A program made the position numbers and the translations under genes. Of a stretch of 64,000 nt of DNA, positions 44,701-57,691 are shown piece by piece. The stretch covers positions 1,483,949 to 1,547,948 of the forward strand of contig CM060461.1 of NCBI GenBank assembly GCA_030544235.1, in the 5' to 3' direction. The notes under the pieces were generated by a model. That model saw only the letters and a program-made list of their open reading frames with translations, had not been told where the DNA came from and did no database searches. The stretch's first letter is position 1. Each line of letters starts with the position of its first letter. Source of the stretch: Lepturacanthus savala (Eukaryota > Chordata > Actinopteri > Scombriformes > Trichiuridae).

Positions 44701-45981
44701 TTGAAAGGAAAATGATTGACAGATAAACTAAATTAAAACAATAAACTTATATAACTTAACATTAACTGTGTGTGTTTGTTTTATCCATGTTGTAAATAAT
44801 TTAACTGAAATATAAAACACAAACCCAAACAAACTGGGATAGGATGCGTCTGCATTGTACATTACAGATTAAATGTTGGAAACAAACTACACAAACAAAA
44901 AGAAATATAAAAAGGGGACAAATGGGGAGTCTCACGCACTTTATCACACTATCTGGTACCAAGTTTTTAGGTTACACCACATGGCAGTTTTGTCACTGAC
45001 CCATAGATCAATATATAAGTAACATGTTTAACTTCAGTAATGTGTTACATCTTTCTATAAATATTATATTAATATAAACCCAATTCTCGCCAACAAAGAA
45101 TAGATATGTTGAATCTTTAAATATGTTTATATTATTTATCTGATGTCTCTGCAGATTCAATCATTGTCACGACATCACAAATCAGTTCAACTGACAGAAC
45201 TCTAACCACATATAACACCAGACCTCTGAAGTCATCAGAAGAAGAAGAGGAAAAAGATGAAGATTATGAAAAGGAGCAGAGGGCTTCAGATGAGCATAGT
45301 ATGTATAATTTTATTAAGAACAAGCTTTCTCTGCTTTATATTTGATCATATTCAGGTACCAACTCCATTTCCTCATTAACAGAAATACTGTTAAAAAACA
45401 AACAGTGGCATGATGAAATGCTTATTTTCTTCTCATCTGTAATTACAAACTGAAGTTTTGACAGGTGGCTGTGGCCTGAGGGGGTGGAGCTTACTCCACA
45501 TAAATTACCACCAGCATTTATTATTCTAGAAAGACGAAAAAGGAAAGTGAGATTTATTAATATCTGACTTGTGAAGGTGTTTCTTCTCTCTTCAGGTGGT
45601 GGAGGCATCACCTTCATAACCACAACACCTTTGGCTGCAGAAAGAGGAGAGGAGGAGGAGGAGGAGGAGGAGGACACCAGCTCTCTGACAGGAACTGAAG
45701 GTGCAGAAAAATGTGTTGATTCAGCTCAGACTCAGAGGGAACGTTGACTATTACACTTCTGCCACTGACATGCTGATAGTCAACTAGCCCTGCTTATTTA
45801 TGGGGAAAAAATCATTATCACAATTATTTTGGTCAATATTGAAATCACAATTGTTCAAATGATTACTTTTTAGTTACACAATGTATTTATTCAGTATGAG
45901 TGACTGTGCTTTTGTTTCAGATGTTAAACAGATTTATTGTGTTGCCACATAGTAATAATCTTATAGCAAATCGTGCAAATC

Positions 45982-46047
<66 letters not shown>

Positions 46048-49000
46048 TCACTGAATGAATGAACATGTTTATAAAACATGTTTTATATTCTAGTTTCTTC
46101 ACCCTTTGCTCTGATTGCTGCTTTGTACATTCTTGTCATTCCCTTGATGAGCTTCAAGAGGTAGTAACCTGAAATGGATTTCACTTCATAGTTGTGCCTT
46201 ATCAGGGTTAATTAGTGGAATTTCTTGCTTTATCAATCAGAGCAAAGGGTGGCTATTTTGAAGAAACTAGAATATAAAACATGTTTTCAGTTATTTCACC
46301 TTTTTTTTTTTAAGTACATAACTCCACATGTGTTCATTCATAGTGTTGATGCCTTCAGTGAGAATATTTCTTCTACTTGTTGTTTCATTCATTAGTTGGG
46401 TCTGGTGTCCAACTCTTAAAATCCTACAGCTATATTATAGTTTATTATATATTCTTCCATAAAAAGTTTGGCTCGCTTCTCCTCCTAGGGTGTGAGCTCA
46501 GTTTATGTGTCAACCCTAAACTCAGTTGATAACTGTTACCGACCCTTTGGTTGAAACAACGTTGTTTGATTAAAATATATAACAAAGCATGATTATAAAT
46601 TAGTTAACACCACCTAACAAATAGTGCCTGGAATTAAGAGGTTATAATATCAAATGGTCTTAATTTAGTTCTGTGGAGGTTGTCTGTGACATTTCATATA
46701 CAATTTTAAATCCTATCTGCTTCAGATTCTCCACCTCACCAACACCATTCTGCTGCTGGTTAAGAATGTGTAGTTTGAAGTTGAGGGTTGCCAGATCATC
46801 AAGATGACTATCCCCCATATCCTTCTCTATCACTCTTTATCATGTCATAACCGTCAAGTTCTGAGTTGACCAACCAGCCTTAAAACAACAGGCAAGAGAC
46901 GAAACAGGCAATTAATTTCAAAATAATATCTTTCCAATACAAATTCTGCTTCACTTTAAAGTCCACTCCCATTTTGTGTCCACTGGAGGCTTCAAGTTTT
47001 CACATTAAACTGAATTAATCCATATTTAAAAAGAACATTACTAATATTCTGGTAATAATGCATTTGGCTGGAGAAGTCAAAGACAGTCTACATCAGCCTA
47101 ATTTTCAGTTTACCTGCTATAAATGACAATAAATATGGACTATCTTTACAACCACAAACAACTATATCATTAAACCTGGCATCAAAAGAAATCTACAGGT
47201 GATGAGGATGAGGATTTTGCTGTGACAGAGCAAATAGAGTAAGAAAATTGCTAATAATAATAAAAAAAAACCTAACATTGTGTTTTATTACAAATAAAAA
47301 TGCTTTATTTAAAACTTAAAACAAGGCCAAACTGATCCAAATCAGGAAAAAATCTTGAAATGAGCTATATTATCTGCAATGCCAAGTTGAATAATTAATA
47401 AAATAAAAGTTTAAAGATCAATAAAATCAGAAACATCACACTGAAAATCATTAAAGAACATGAATTATATTGGAAGATGTTTACAAAAGATATTATAAAG
47501 CAGCCAATTAAATAGTTGTGCAAATGGCTCAAATTTAAATTAAATATCAAAACAGTGGATGGTGACACAGTAGAGCAGCGGTTAGTGCTGTTGCCTCACA
47601 GCAAGAAGGATCAAGACCTCCTTGGTCTGGGACCTTTCTGTGTGGAGTTTTCATGTGTTCACCAGGTACTCTGGCTTCCTTCCACAGTCCAAAAACAAGT
47701 TGAGGTTAACTGAAAACTCTAAATTGCCCATAAGTGTGAGTTTGTGAGTGAATGGTGTGTGTGCCCAACGATGGCTGGCAACCATCTGGGGTGTATCCCT
47801 GCCTTTCACCTGTAATGCGCTGGGATTGGCTCCAGCAGACCCCTGCAACCCTAATGAGGAATAAATGGGTATAGAAGATGAATGAAGGAATGAATGATTT
47901 TATTGTATAAAACAGTTCAATACTAATAAAATACTATAAAGCACTAAAAAAATAAAAAAAATGTTACAAAAATACACTAAAAGTGCTTTATAGCATACAT
48001 TGAGCCATGATGAATTCATGGCTGCCCTCCAGATGGAGCGAGACAGAAACAACGTTCAGAACAAAGAAGTTCAGAAGATTCGAGAGGAGTTAAAGGAGGC
48101 ACATTTGAGCTATGATCAAAAAATGGCTGAGCAGAAAAAAAAGTTGCACATTATGAGTTAAATGGGGCACATATATTGAGCCAAGATGATTTCACAGCTA
48201 AACTCCAGGCAGAGAGGCAGACAAATGCCTTACAGAACTACAAACTTCAGAAGCTTCAAAAGCTTCAAGAAAAATTAAAGGCCACACATAAATTGAGCCA
48301 GGATAAATTCATGGCAGACCTCTAGACGGCAAAAACCACACTTGCCGTACAGAACAACAAATTTCAGAAGCTTCAAGTTTCTCATGGGGAGTTAAAGGCA
48401 GCACATAAAGTGAGCCAGGACAAATTCATGTCTGACCTCCAGGCGGCAAAAAACACAAAAAAGTCCGGAACCTTCAAGTTTCCCTTGAGGACTTGAAGAT
48501 GGCACATAAAATGAGCCAGGACAAATTAACAGCTGCCCTCCAAACAGAGAGACACAGAAACACAAAGAGTTTCAGAAACTTCAAGAGATTCATGAGGAGT
48601 TAAAGGAGTCACATTTGAGCCATGATCAAAACATGCCTGAGCAGAAAAAAGAGGAAGCTGAGCTTGAAAAGATTCTTTACATTTTGGAATCAGAATTCCT
48701 CAAGCTTCAAGATGCACATGAGTAGTTAAAGGTGGCACATAAATTGAGCCAAGATGAAATCATAGCTAGCGACCAGAGACACATTCAGCAAAAGGTTTTA
48801 CAGGACCGCACACTACAGAGGCTTCAAGGGCTTCATGATCAGTTAAAGGTGGCACATAAATGGAGCCACAATAAATTCATGGCTGAGCTCCAGACAGAGA
48901 GGGACAGAAACTCCTTACAGAACATAGAGTTTCAGAAACTTCAAGTTTCACATGAAAAGTTGAGAGCGGCACATGAATTGAGCCAGAAGAAGCGAATGAG

Positions 49001-52000
49001 TCAGCCCCTGGTGAAGGAAAAGAACATCCCAAAGGGCCAAGAAGTCCTGCAGCAAGGCACAGAAATGACGGTAGACACTATCTGGAGAGAGGATGCTATA
49101 GATGCACCCACTGAACTCCCGGAGGCCGATGAAGTGTCTGAGCACAAAAACCCAGTTAACAAGATTTCAAACTGGAAGCAACTCCAACAATCCATGGGGT
49201 TGAAAAAAAACAAAAAGCTGGAAAACAAATAAACAAGCCCTAACAACAAAGTCCGAACACCAGACTCCTGACTCCAAGCTACAAGATTCAAAACCTTAAC
49301 CCCCGAACCCAGAGGTGGGCAATACTGGTCCAATGCTTTTGTTTCAAACAGATACACACCTGATTTTACTAATTGACCATTGGTGGAATGAGGTGTGTTA
49401 CTGTTTGGAACAAAGGCACACAACATCCCTCTAGACCAGTGTTGCCTACCTCAAAATCTCCCACCCTCTCCCTGTGCTGTGCGCCATGACAACGGGGGTC
49501 ATGGCAATCATCATAGTAACAGGGAGGAGGTGGGGGCGGGGGGTAGGGGTCAGGGGTTAGAGGCAATACTAGTCTACCTCTAACCCCTGACCCCTACCCC
49601 TTGCCCCCCTCTCCCTGTGCTGTGACCTTGTCGTGTTGGAGAGGCTTGAGTGCTTCTAGGATTCTGAGAGCGAAGCTGGGAGGAGCCTCCAGCTCCTGGC
49701 AGGTTTTAACCTGACCAGACTGGTCTCAGATGAGGAGCAGGACAAAAGTCAGCACACTGGCCCTCCAGGTTGAGGGCTAGGTGTGGCGCTAAAAACGCCA
49801 CCCCAAGAAAAAATTGCATTGTTACAAAAAATACAATGAGCAAATTGATTGACATCAGGCCCATAGTAGACTGCAGCCATCCAAACTGAACTGCAAAAAA
49901 AGTTTGTCTATCATATATCGGTCGTCACTGTATATTTTAGTCAGTCATTTTCTATACCTGCTTATTCCTCACTAGGGTCACAGGGGTCTGCTGGAGGCAA
50001 TCCCAGTGCGTTACAGGTGAGAGGCAGGGATACAGATGGTGCTAGGATCTAAATCACTAAACTACCATTTAAATCTTCCAACCTTGTATTTCATTAAGTG
50101 GTAGTAGGTCCATACAACATATAACTTTAATTAAATGAATTTAAAGTTTACTTTCAAAAAGTACATAAAACTGCACAACAGAACATTTGGAAATTAAAGT
50201 GTACTTTTAGAAGTATAAGATTAGTATACTTCAACAGGAATCAAATAGTGCATTGTAATCCAGTAAAATGTTATTATACTGTCCGAGCATAAATATGAAG
50301 TTTCATTTTCATGAGTAACTTCAAAATTAACAGATTCCGTGCAAACAGAAAAGGATTTTTATTTTCATTTTGTAGGGTGGGACAGTGGGACAGTCATGTT
50401 GACACCTTTGTCTGTCCTTTTTCTAAGGGAATTTGAAGCTGTTTCCTATTTGAAATGGACAACTGTGAATCAACTGTGTTCCTACCTTATCAGTTAGAGG
50501 AGATGGCCAGTCAGCCATCTCTATTGGAGCAACAGAACGTTCTATGCAGTGAACCGTATTTAGTGCATTTAAAAAGTGTCATTTTTTACTGCAAAATGTG
50601 TATAAAGCAGACAATGTTCTTTGAGATTTGAAGACTTGAGAAGAGGTTTTGCTCTCTGTGTGTCTGTTTAAATAATTATAATATATAATTAATATAATTT
50701 ATAATCATCTTTAAATAAACATTCCTATGCATGTCATTTTAAGGTGTTAGATTTTGGAAAAAAAAAAGGAAAATAATGGCCTATGTCATTTTTTGACAAA
50801 ATGAGTTTTTGGACTCAGTCATCTCTTGATGATGCTGCTGTAAAATTCACCTTAATTCTGAGTTGAAAGGATTATACTTTTTATACCCTAGATGACAAAT
50901 GGCCAGAACTGAAGAGAGCAACTTAGGCCATTTATTTTTTGCCAAAATATAAGTTTTTTATTCTTTTGAATAAAATACCTTGACTTGGGCATTTTAACAA
51001 GCTTTCATGATGGTGGCTGCATCTAGAAGCTTCTATGCTCTCTATGTTCATGCTCTGAACATGATTCTTGAATCACTGGTGAGTGATAACGTTTATTATC
51101 ATAAAGTCTATATTGTTACATAACTGACACACAACCAACAACAACAAATAATTAGTTGGGTCTGGTGTAGCACAGGCCAACTCACCCCCAGAGCATTGAA
51201 CAATGCACTGGGGGTGAGTTGGAGTGTAGAGGGAGAGAAAATAGCTCTGAAAAATAAATTTATAAATTGCTGGAGTAGCCACAATTTTAACCGCACATCA
51301 ATCATTTTTATATCAAAACGTTGGCACGACCATCCTGATCGCTCCAACACCACTAACCAAGCTGTGAGTTTTACAGTTTTCCCGGTACGGGCCTCCAAGC
51401 GCAGCTTGGTCCCTCTTTTGCTCCCATTCAGTTCCATGTTAAATTTGAATTTTAAAATCCTCGATTTTCAAAATCTTCCTACATTTTAAACTGCTCCTGT
51501 GCACACATTTTTCAAGTTACAGAAATAAAAATTATCAGTATGACTGGGGAAAGGGCTGCTCTCAGAAAATATGATCATTTTGTCACCATCTTTTACGGTT
51601 TTCGAATTATGAGCATTTGTTCGGTGTGTGTTCCAACCAGAGATGCAATGTAGCAAATGTAGCAGAGCAGTTAGTCACCATGGTAACGGCCCAGATGCTG
51701 GAAGAAAGCTGCTCAGCAACTCATCTGAAAGCTGATTGGCTGAATGGTTTTCATCAATGACTTTGGATCTAAATCTCCTACAACCGTATAACCTGGTGGA
51801 CATCATGTTGAAGACCAATCAAACTAATTCCTTAGTATTGGGGCTCCGCCTCCTCAAAGCTGATTGGCTCATGGGTTTCCCTTAATAACTTTGGATCCAA
51901 AGTTCGTAGGCTCACCAAACTTTCTGAGATTGATAATACTAACACCCCGCACCATCCTTAGTCACATGGTAGTTACCACTTTGGTAACTTTGGCAAAGTA

Positions 52001-55000
52001 GTTACGGCGACTTTGGGTGCAAAGTTATTGCACCCAAAGTCGCCGTTTGGGTGCAATTGATTCCCATGCACCAACCCCCGACAGCCCCAGAGCCCAGACC
52101 CAACTCTCACAATTTCCGCGGGAATTGTCTAGTTCATTTTAATATTGTGATGGGGCTGGCTGGCACAGATGTACATTATGACTTTAATCATAAAATAACT
52201 TAAGTTTTGAAAATGATTGCGACATCAAAAGATATCAATTTAAAGCTAAAACTTAACCTTTCATTTAGTGCTGGTTATATTCTCATATAAATTCTGCCTG
52301 AGTGCTATAGCAGAGAGTGAAAAGTATGTCAACCAACCCCTGTCTCCCCTAAATTCATCAAAGAGAAAACGTCATTGATGATTCATCATAAACTTGTTCT
52401 GTGTGAACTGATAACAGCCACTTCCAGTGACCCAGAGGTTATTACCGCAGCAGCAGTAGCAGGAATCTCGCTGCTCGAATCCAAACCGGTCAGAAGCAGC
52501 GCGGCATCGCCCACGACTCCCGATGCTTCCCTGGAGGAACACGCCTCGCTGTCTGCTGCTCTTCCTCTGGATCGTCTGAGCCAAGGTGAGGCTGCTCCAA
52601 CACTGGAATAATTAGCATTTCATTAGTACATCGAGGGAGTGGTGTCACTTAAACCTTTGCAGCATCTTGGAAATTTGCATGTGTTGCAGAAAGTGTCAGT
52701 CATTTTTACCGTCAGGAACATCCGCACACGGCAGCAGGTAACCACTATCCAGACAAAAGAATGAGTCCACTGATTTACTATAGGGTGATATCAGGTAAAT
52801 GGGGCCACTTTTTGGTAAATTGTTTGGGACAACTAAACAATACCAAATATGCCTTTTCCATGCATATATATGATTAACGATGACTGTTTCTGATCATTTT
52901 GTGTTGGACTTATGTGATATAATTATTTAGGCCCTATACATCTTGAAATATGCACTGTGCCACTTTTTTTGCATTGGCGGTTTCAGGTTAAATGGGTTTA
53001 GTTAGATTTGTCATGACTAATCATTTTTTCTAACCATTTTACCTGATATGTTCCTTAATGTCACAAACCTCATGTTTAGAGTCTAATAACAAGTATCGGG
53101 TGTGTATCTAAAACTGATTTATTGTCGTCATGTGGTGAAACCAACATAAACACACAATGTACATTTTGAGGGAACTGGTGAATGTTTCTTAAAACTGTAT
53201 TTTAATTGTTTGAATTTCTCGCCTTGCCAAACATCATTTGCTACTGCCCCACATAAGTATTATGGGTTGTAGGTAAAGTATTCCAACTACTATGGATTGA
53301 TGTAGTTCAAGTATTACATTTAAAATCATAGTGTCTAATCTGCTGACGATCTTAAACTTGACGCAGGTTTGGAATCTCCAATTTCTACAACAAGCACATC
53401 TTCCATGACAACCATCTCCCAGACAAAAGGAGGAAGAGCTTTCACCTCCATCAATCCACATTTAGAGATCAACAAATCCACCAGAACCATGGTGACTGAA
53501 GAGGAGCAGGAGGAGGACAAGGAGGAGCAGGATCAGACCAGGAAAACAGACAAACCCCTGCATGTGGAAGTAGAGGCGGCTGACAGCTCACAGGAGAAAG
53601 ACACGGATGGTAGTTGGGGCCAAAATCACTTTAAAATCTTCTATATAAAAGCAGCTTTCTCTTTCTCACTATCTCCTTCCTGACCAATCAGAAATCCTTC
53701 TGTCTTTGTTCTTCGACTTCTCAGGTTAAATGGAATTTAAATAAAATGAATAAATTAAGTAGGTTTCTCTCAGAGGTTCAATACATTTAATTATATTTGG
53801 AGAAGAGTAGAAGTTAAATCAAGTAACCTCTGAGCTCTAATGACAACAGAAGACACTTTGTTCACAACTGACATTACCAAGAACAGGAGCTAATAGAGAA
53901 GGACATGATTATATAAGCAGCTCAGACACCACCAGCTTAAACCTGCAGCCCTAAAACTGTCAACTGTAACAACCAAAAATTAACATTATTTATAATTGTC
54001 CACATTTTTTTATTTCCTCCAACACATAAAACATACAGTATGTTGCAGTAAGTATTACAGTAATTGTACAAAAGTTTGTTCCAAATAAACCAACGAGTGG
54101 TATCCAGATATAGGGTGATATCAATATCCATTGTGCCAATTTTGGAGTGGTTTCAGGTAAAATGGGTCATCTTTATCAGGTAAAATGGACCAGTCAAATG
54201 ACAAAGTGAAATTCAAATTCAAAATATTTCATCATCAGTTTTAATGTTAAAACACAACTGCTTAGAACCACATAACTTTTAAAATACATTAAACAAACTC
54301 ATATTGCTGCTATAACAGATCAGTTATGTATTGTACACACACACTAACACACCTATGTATACAAGCTAAGCTAATGCTACACAAAAGCTAGCACCCAGTC
54401 ATATGGAACAAGCTAAGTTACACAAACACAGTAAAAGTAGTGACTACTTTGAGTTGAACTACTTTCACATGACAATCAACATACTGTCCATGTTTTAGTT
54501 GAACCAAATGTCATACACGTGTGTGTTAGTGAGTGACACAGAGGGTTAGGCCCATTTTAGATTAAACCTTGTGGCCCATTTTATCTTAGGGGGTTACAAT
54601 GGGCCACCAAGATAAACATCACTTTTCCAAAACAATATCTTAATATATCAAACTAACAGCAATATTTCTGATGGATACTATTGAGACAGATATCATGCAT
54701 AGTTTTATGTGCATGTTCATTTATTTTTTTTAGTATTGTCTCACCCATGCAAGGGTTGCTATAAGATGATCGTGATTTCTATTTTTCTTTTTTATTGAGA
54801 AAAAATAATTATGATAATGATTTTTTCCATAACTGAGCAGCCCTAGGTAAAGCCATCAGAAAGCCAGATGTATTTACATGGCAAATGACCCAAAATGGTG
54901 GGGCTGCCACAGTGTTTGTCATCACAAAAAGCTTTTAATAACTCTTAGTGACACATGCCTTAAAAACATACAGATCAAGTTTGAGGTCGATAGGATAAAA

Positions 55001-57648
55001 TCTGGAGAAGGAGTTCGCCAGTTCGAGAATCGCCAAAAGTGTGATATTGGCGAGATTTTAATTCTAGAGGGTCGACTTCCTGTTGGGATTTTGCCATGAT
55101 CTTAAGAGACTTTTTTGTGCATCTTGGCATGATTAAGGACTGTACCAAATTTTGTGATGACCAGACAAACTAACTGTGGAAGGTTTTTGATGACTTCCAG
55201 GGGCCACTACATAGGCATTTAGCCCCACCCATGGGTGCCACCCCTATCAGATAAAAGAGTGTGCCTCCCTTGACCTGTGTATCAATTTTCATGATGACAG
55301 GAGGTTCTTAAAGGCATTAAAAAGCCAAACATATTTTCATGGCAAGTGATGGATTGTTGGTGCGTCGCCATGGACACGCCATAGGGTGTAGCTTTCTGTA
55401 CTTTTTGTTGCAGTACCATGAGTGGCCACCAGGAAAAATCTGCTGCTGCTGAGAGGTGGTACCCTGTCCAGGTCTATAATACATCCATGTTTGATTGGTT
55501 TCTTCCAACTAACTAGCTACTAGCTGACTGTCACAATTAGCGGTTAGCCATTGGCCCTGCCCACTGGAAAAACAACATCCGGCCCAAACCACTTTGAGGA
55601 ATGGGGGAGGCATAATTTCTCAACAGTTAAGAAATGCATTGTTTTTCATTTAGCAGGGATTGTGTTGTGTGTTTAACATTTCTTTAATTTTCAAAATGAT
55701 TTAGTTGTGTATATGAAGATTTTTTTGTGGAGGGGGGTCACATCCCGTGTCCCAACCAAGATTTCTTCATACGCTCTGATCTCGTGTTTGTCTGATGCAG
55801 CAGTGTGGGCTCAGAAAAGGTCGGTGCCGTTCTTCGCCTGGCCTCTGCTGGAGTCTGCCGGTCTGACTAATGTCCAGTTGCAGAAAGACAATCAAGGTAA
55901 ACAGCAAAGTTTCTACACATCGTGATTTTCTTTAGAAGACAAATAGCAGTATGAAGCTTAAAACATGTTCTGCTTATGCTGTGAAGTTAGTAACTGTGGT
56001 TGTTAATCACCAGAGTGCAGCCGCTCCTTCACCGTGTACAGTGGTGACGGGCGAGCGAGGCAAGAGATGGCGGCTCTGGGTGAGATGCTTCACTGTCTGA
56101 CAGGACGATGCCCGCATGAGTACGAGATGTACGGCTGCTACTGTGGACAGGAGGGTGGCGGCCAGCCGCTGGACCAGCTGGACAGGTCAGAGACCACTGT
56201 CCACACCTAACGAATGGAGAAACATGAAGACGTGTTAACAAGCTCCTTCTTCTTCAGGTGCTGCTTCTTCCATCACTGCTGCCTGAAGCAGATCAGCTTG
56301 ATGGGCTGCAGGTCAGACAGAAAGCTCAACGCTCGCATTTCCTGTCAGAACAGCACGCCACGCTGTGAGTACAATAGACCTGTGGCTCATGGAATGAACT
56401 CTCTATTGCATCAAATATGACTTGGACACAATAAAAAATGTTTTGAATGTTTCTATTACTTAAAATGGCCTAAATAATAATACTTGATATATTATCTATA
56501 TTCATCTTCTGTGCATACCTGTAATGTCTTAGCTTCAAGTGCAGATGAGATCTACTGGTAATATTATATAGTGTCATAGCTGTACTTAAGCATGCATTGT
56601 ATCACTTAACAGATACACTTTATATTAGGGTCCTTAATATACTAATAAGAAAGATGCTTATTATAGTCATTATATGAAGTGTTATAAATTAAACATAGTT
56701 ATTGTTAGATTTTAAGACATTTATTAGAATCATAACCATTAACTGTAACTTACTGAGCTAAATGTGGTTACAATTATTATTATATTTATGATGTTATCTC
56801 CATTTTCCTCACCATAACAAGTTAATTTATCAACTGCAGTCGAGCAAACAGAATCTACCTCTAGTATCTTTTCAAAATAAAGCGCCCTCTCGGAACAACA
56901 ACAACACAGAAGTTGAACCTGCTTTTTTCAAGTCTTTTCAAAATACACAAAAGCAAGATTTACACACAAATACATGTTGTATTTACTGCAGGTTGTGGAT
57001 AGCTGAAATAACAACCGTTAATGTTTTCTCATGGAATCTTTAGAATAAAGGTTTCATAAACTGTTAACTTATTGATTTAGATTAAGCCTTTTAGGTTGTA
57101 AATATTTGATGAACTGTGTTGATGTAATGTTGTTCATTACAGAAACTTATTTAATTTGAACATTTCTATAATGGACTTAAAACAAAATTCAAGTTATTGC
57201 AACGCACACATCCACATCCACCTGTCTCTCCCGTGTCTCACCTGTATCTCCTCAGGTCAGGGCGTCTCTGTGTGTGACAAGCTGCAGTGTGTGTGTGACA
57301 AAACGACAGCTGAGTGCATGGCGGCGGCGCGTTTCAACCACAGCCTCCCGACCCAGCGGTGCCGCGGGCCTGGACCTGCCTGCCGCCGGGCCAGTAGACC
57401 CCCCAAACCACCACGGCTCCCCCCTCAGTCCAGCGAGGAGCAGCAGGATACCAACACGCCACCACCTCAACAACCCGCTGCCAGGTGGGAGGAGACAGCT
57501 TTAAAAAAAACTCACACTCGGCCTTTTAACGTTTTGAGTCTTTATGAAATTTAAGAGAACATGTTTTTTAACCCTCTATTGCAGGAAATATTACCTAGAC
57601 ATGGTAAAAATGTTTTTTTTAATTACTTTATGTATGTATGTATGTATG

Positions 57649-57691
<43 letters not shown>

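Larger units (their letters stand above)
51130..52140 (+). repeat. Low-copy-looking element with two strong hairpins
   Basis: A coherent block from 'ttagttgggtctggtgtagc' to 'aatttccgcgggaattgtctagtt' with higher GC than its surroundings, including hairpins at 51177-51222 and 52004-52046. It looks like a fish interspersed repeat, though no second copy occurs in this window, so the boundaries are guesses. Confidence 0.4.
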
